This document shows, piece by piece, positions 62,889-64,000 of a stretch of DNA of 64,000 nucleotides. Source of the DNA: Gracilaria domingensis. Its lineage: Eukaryota; Rhodophyta; Florideophyceae; Gracilariales; Gracilariaceae. The stretch's first letter is position 1; each line of letters opens with the position of its first letter. The DNA lies in NCBI GenBank assembly GCA_022539475.1, contig VCMS01000008.1, positions 434,001 to 498,000 on the forward strand. The letters run 5' to 3'. Position numbers and translations under genes: made by a program. The notes beneath the pieces were generated by a model. That model was not told the DNA's origin, did not search any database, and saw only the letters and a list, made by a program, of their open reading frames with translations.

Positions 62889-64000
62889 ATGGCAGCCATG
62901 ACGCCAGCCAATGCCGCAGATCAAAACGCTGCTGTTTCAGTCCCATCATTCCCAACATTTGGAAATCTCTGCTCAAAAGAGCCAATATACTTTCTCTCAT
63001 CTCTCTCAGTAGAGCAGCTCCAGGAAATAGCTCAGTCCGCTCCGCCACACTTGCGAACCGTATTCGGTTCCAACCCCGACAAGAACTCTTTCCTCGCCGA
63101 CATCTTTCGACTCCGCCAATTAGAGGTTCAAACATAACCAACGCCTCCGAACCGTGCGCGGGATCTATCAGTTCTCATGTCCAAGCCACCAGCAACACTA
63201 TGCTCAATGGCCCGCAATCAGCCAGAGAAACTGAAACAGCTCATGAGTTCCGCTCTCGTAGCTGACACTTCTCTTTCACCCCGAGAAGTCCCAACCAGCG
63301 CAATAAAAGCAGCTGCAATTGCAACCGAATGGCAATTCGATTCATTTCGCAACTTCAATGCCAATAATGTAGCCCTGGGCAACGCGCAAGCCCCTACGAG
63401 CACACCTAGAAACAATCTCGCCGGACTGCTTGTTCAGCCCACACATGATACGCCACCGCCGGGGGACTCCGACTCGAGCTCTGAAGACGATGACAGTCCA
63501 AGTCACCCAAGGAAGAAGCAGAAACAAACTCTTCAGCCTACAAATTTTAAAATAGGTCTGCTGTCGGCAGAGGAGCAGACCTTAAACTTCTATCCAGGAA
63601 AGAGCACCGTCTCTGCAAGCCTCATGGTGGAAAGTCTCATGGGACCAGCAATTCTGAATCGCCTCACAGCCGGAGGCACCGATATCCCCACGTATCTCAG
63701 GCAGGGCCTCAAGCATTGGAGGCGCCCACTGTCTGGCCAGCCGCAGGCGGCAGAAATAGAGGCAATAACCATCGGAAGAATGATCCATTTGGAGCTTCTG
63801 ACTCACGACTCTCCACGCGAAGCTCTTTCCCAGCGCCCATCCCTGGAAGTTGGACTGCGCCGCATATTCGCAATTCTCTTCGTGGAAGAGTCAGTAGCAA
63901 AAGGAGAATTCCCAGATCGCAAATCGGCTTGGAACGCAGTGATTCACATCATGGAGACTGCTCCCAACGGTACTGTTATGTCACAGCATTTGGAAGAAAC
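62889..64000 (+). mobile_element. Gag-like region of a retroelement, continues past the window
   Basis: Long plus-strand coding region, broken but mostly open to the last base. A Ser/Ala/Thr-rich start (MAAMTPANAADQNAAV) is followed by PIYFLSSLSVEQLQEIAQ, an acidic Ser/Asp tract (GDSDSSSEDDDSPSHPRKKQ) and a helical segment (HWRRPLSGQPQAAEIEAI, SLEVGLRRIFAILFVEES). No reverse transcriptase falls within the window. Size, position after a tyrosine recombinase and composition suit the capsid ORF of a DIRS/PAT-like element. A host protein is the alternative. Confidence 0.45.

Noticed and set aside
1-64000. CRISPR array, bacterial operon or rRNA genes
   Set aside because: No regularly spaced short repeats with unique spacers, no ribosome-binding-site-led operons and no rRNA-like stretches; introns and transposon types are eukaryotic.

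Overview
This is eukaryotic nuclear DNA. Host genes have few and very short introns (76 bp in an F-box gene) with near-consensus CTAAC branch points. They sit in tight clusters separated by repeat-dominated stretches rich in short-LTR Copia elements, pogo-like elements and a PIF/Harbinger element. That style fits a red alga of the florideophyte (Chondrus) kind best. This is inference, because no marker in the window proves the lineage.

Layout. 0-2.4 kb: decayed Plavaka/CACTA-like transposase on the minus strand, running off the left edge. 2.4-5.8 kb: hairpins, a 141-bp direct repeat and a broken SANT/DUF6818-like gene. 5.8-31.5 kb: transposon graveyard. Four pogo-like elements (5.8, 23.7, 26-28.4 and 29.6 kb) range from ruined to an uninterrupted 636-codon ORF. 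Between the first two lies a three-level nest: Copia-1 (+) has Copia-2 (-) in its 3' LTR, and Copia-2 carries a complete-looking PIF/Harbinger element with two spliced genes. Several small inverted-repeat elements also sit in Copia-1. 32-35 kb: a 12-TM MFS transporter gene flanked by two direct copies of a small Cys-rich protein gene.

37-49.3 kb is the host gene island: a DnaJ-type zinc-finger gene, uracil-DNA glycosylase with a PIP box, an F-box gene, a large SHPRH-like SNF2/RING protein, and a long zf-4CXXC_R1 (CDCA7-type) gene. Four of its five members have nuclear genome-maintenance or regulatory roles; this grouping may be chance. 49.3-50.2 kb holds two minisatellites upstream of the CDCA7-type gene. 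50.2-55.4 kb is extremely GC-rich and contains a nicotianamine-synthase-like gene and a lipid (diacylglycerol/sphingosine-type) kinase gene only 84 bp apart. 56.5-61.1 kb: Copia-3, with LTRs, a 5-bp target duplication and a half-tRNA-type primer site. 61.2-64 kb: a tyrosine-recombinase (DIRS/PAT-like) ORF followed by a Gag-like region that continues past the window.

The strongest leads are the Harbinger element whose second gene looks like an HSP20/CS-fold protein instead of the usual Myb protein, the conserved half-tRNA primer site in two Copia elements, the zero-spacer palindromes, and the GC-extreme gene pair.
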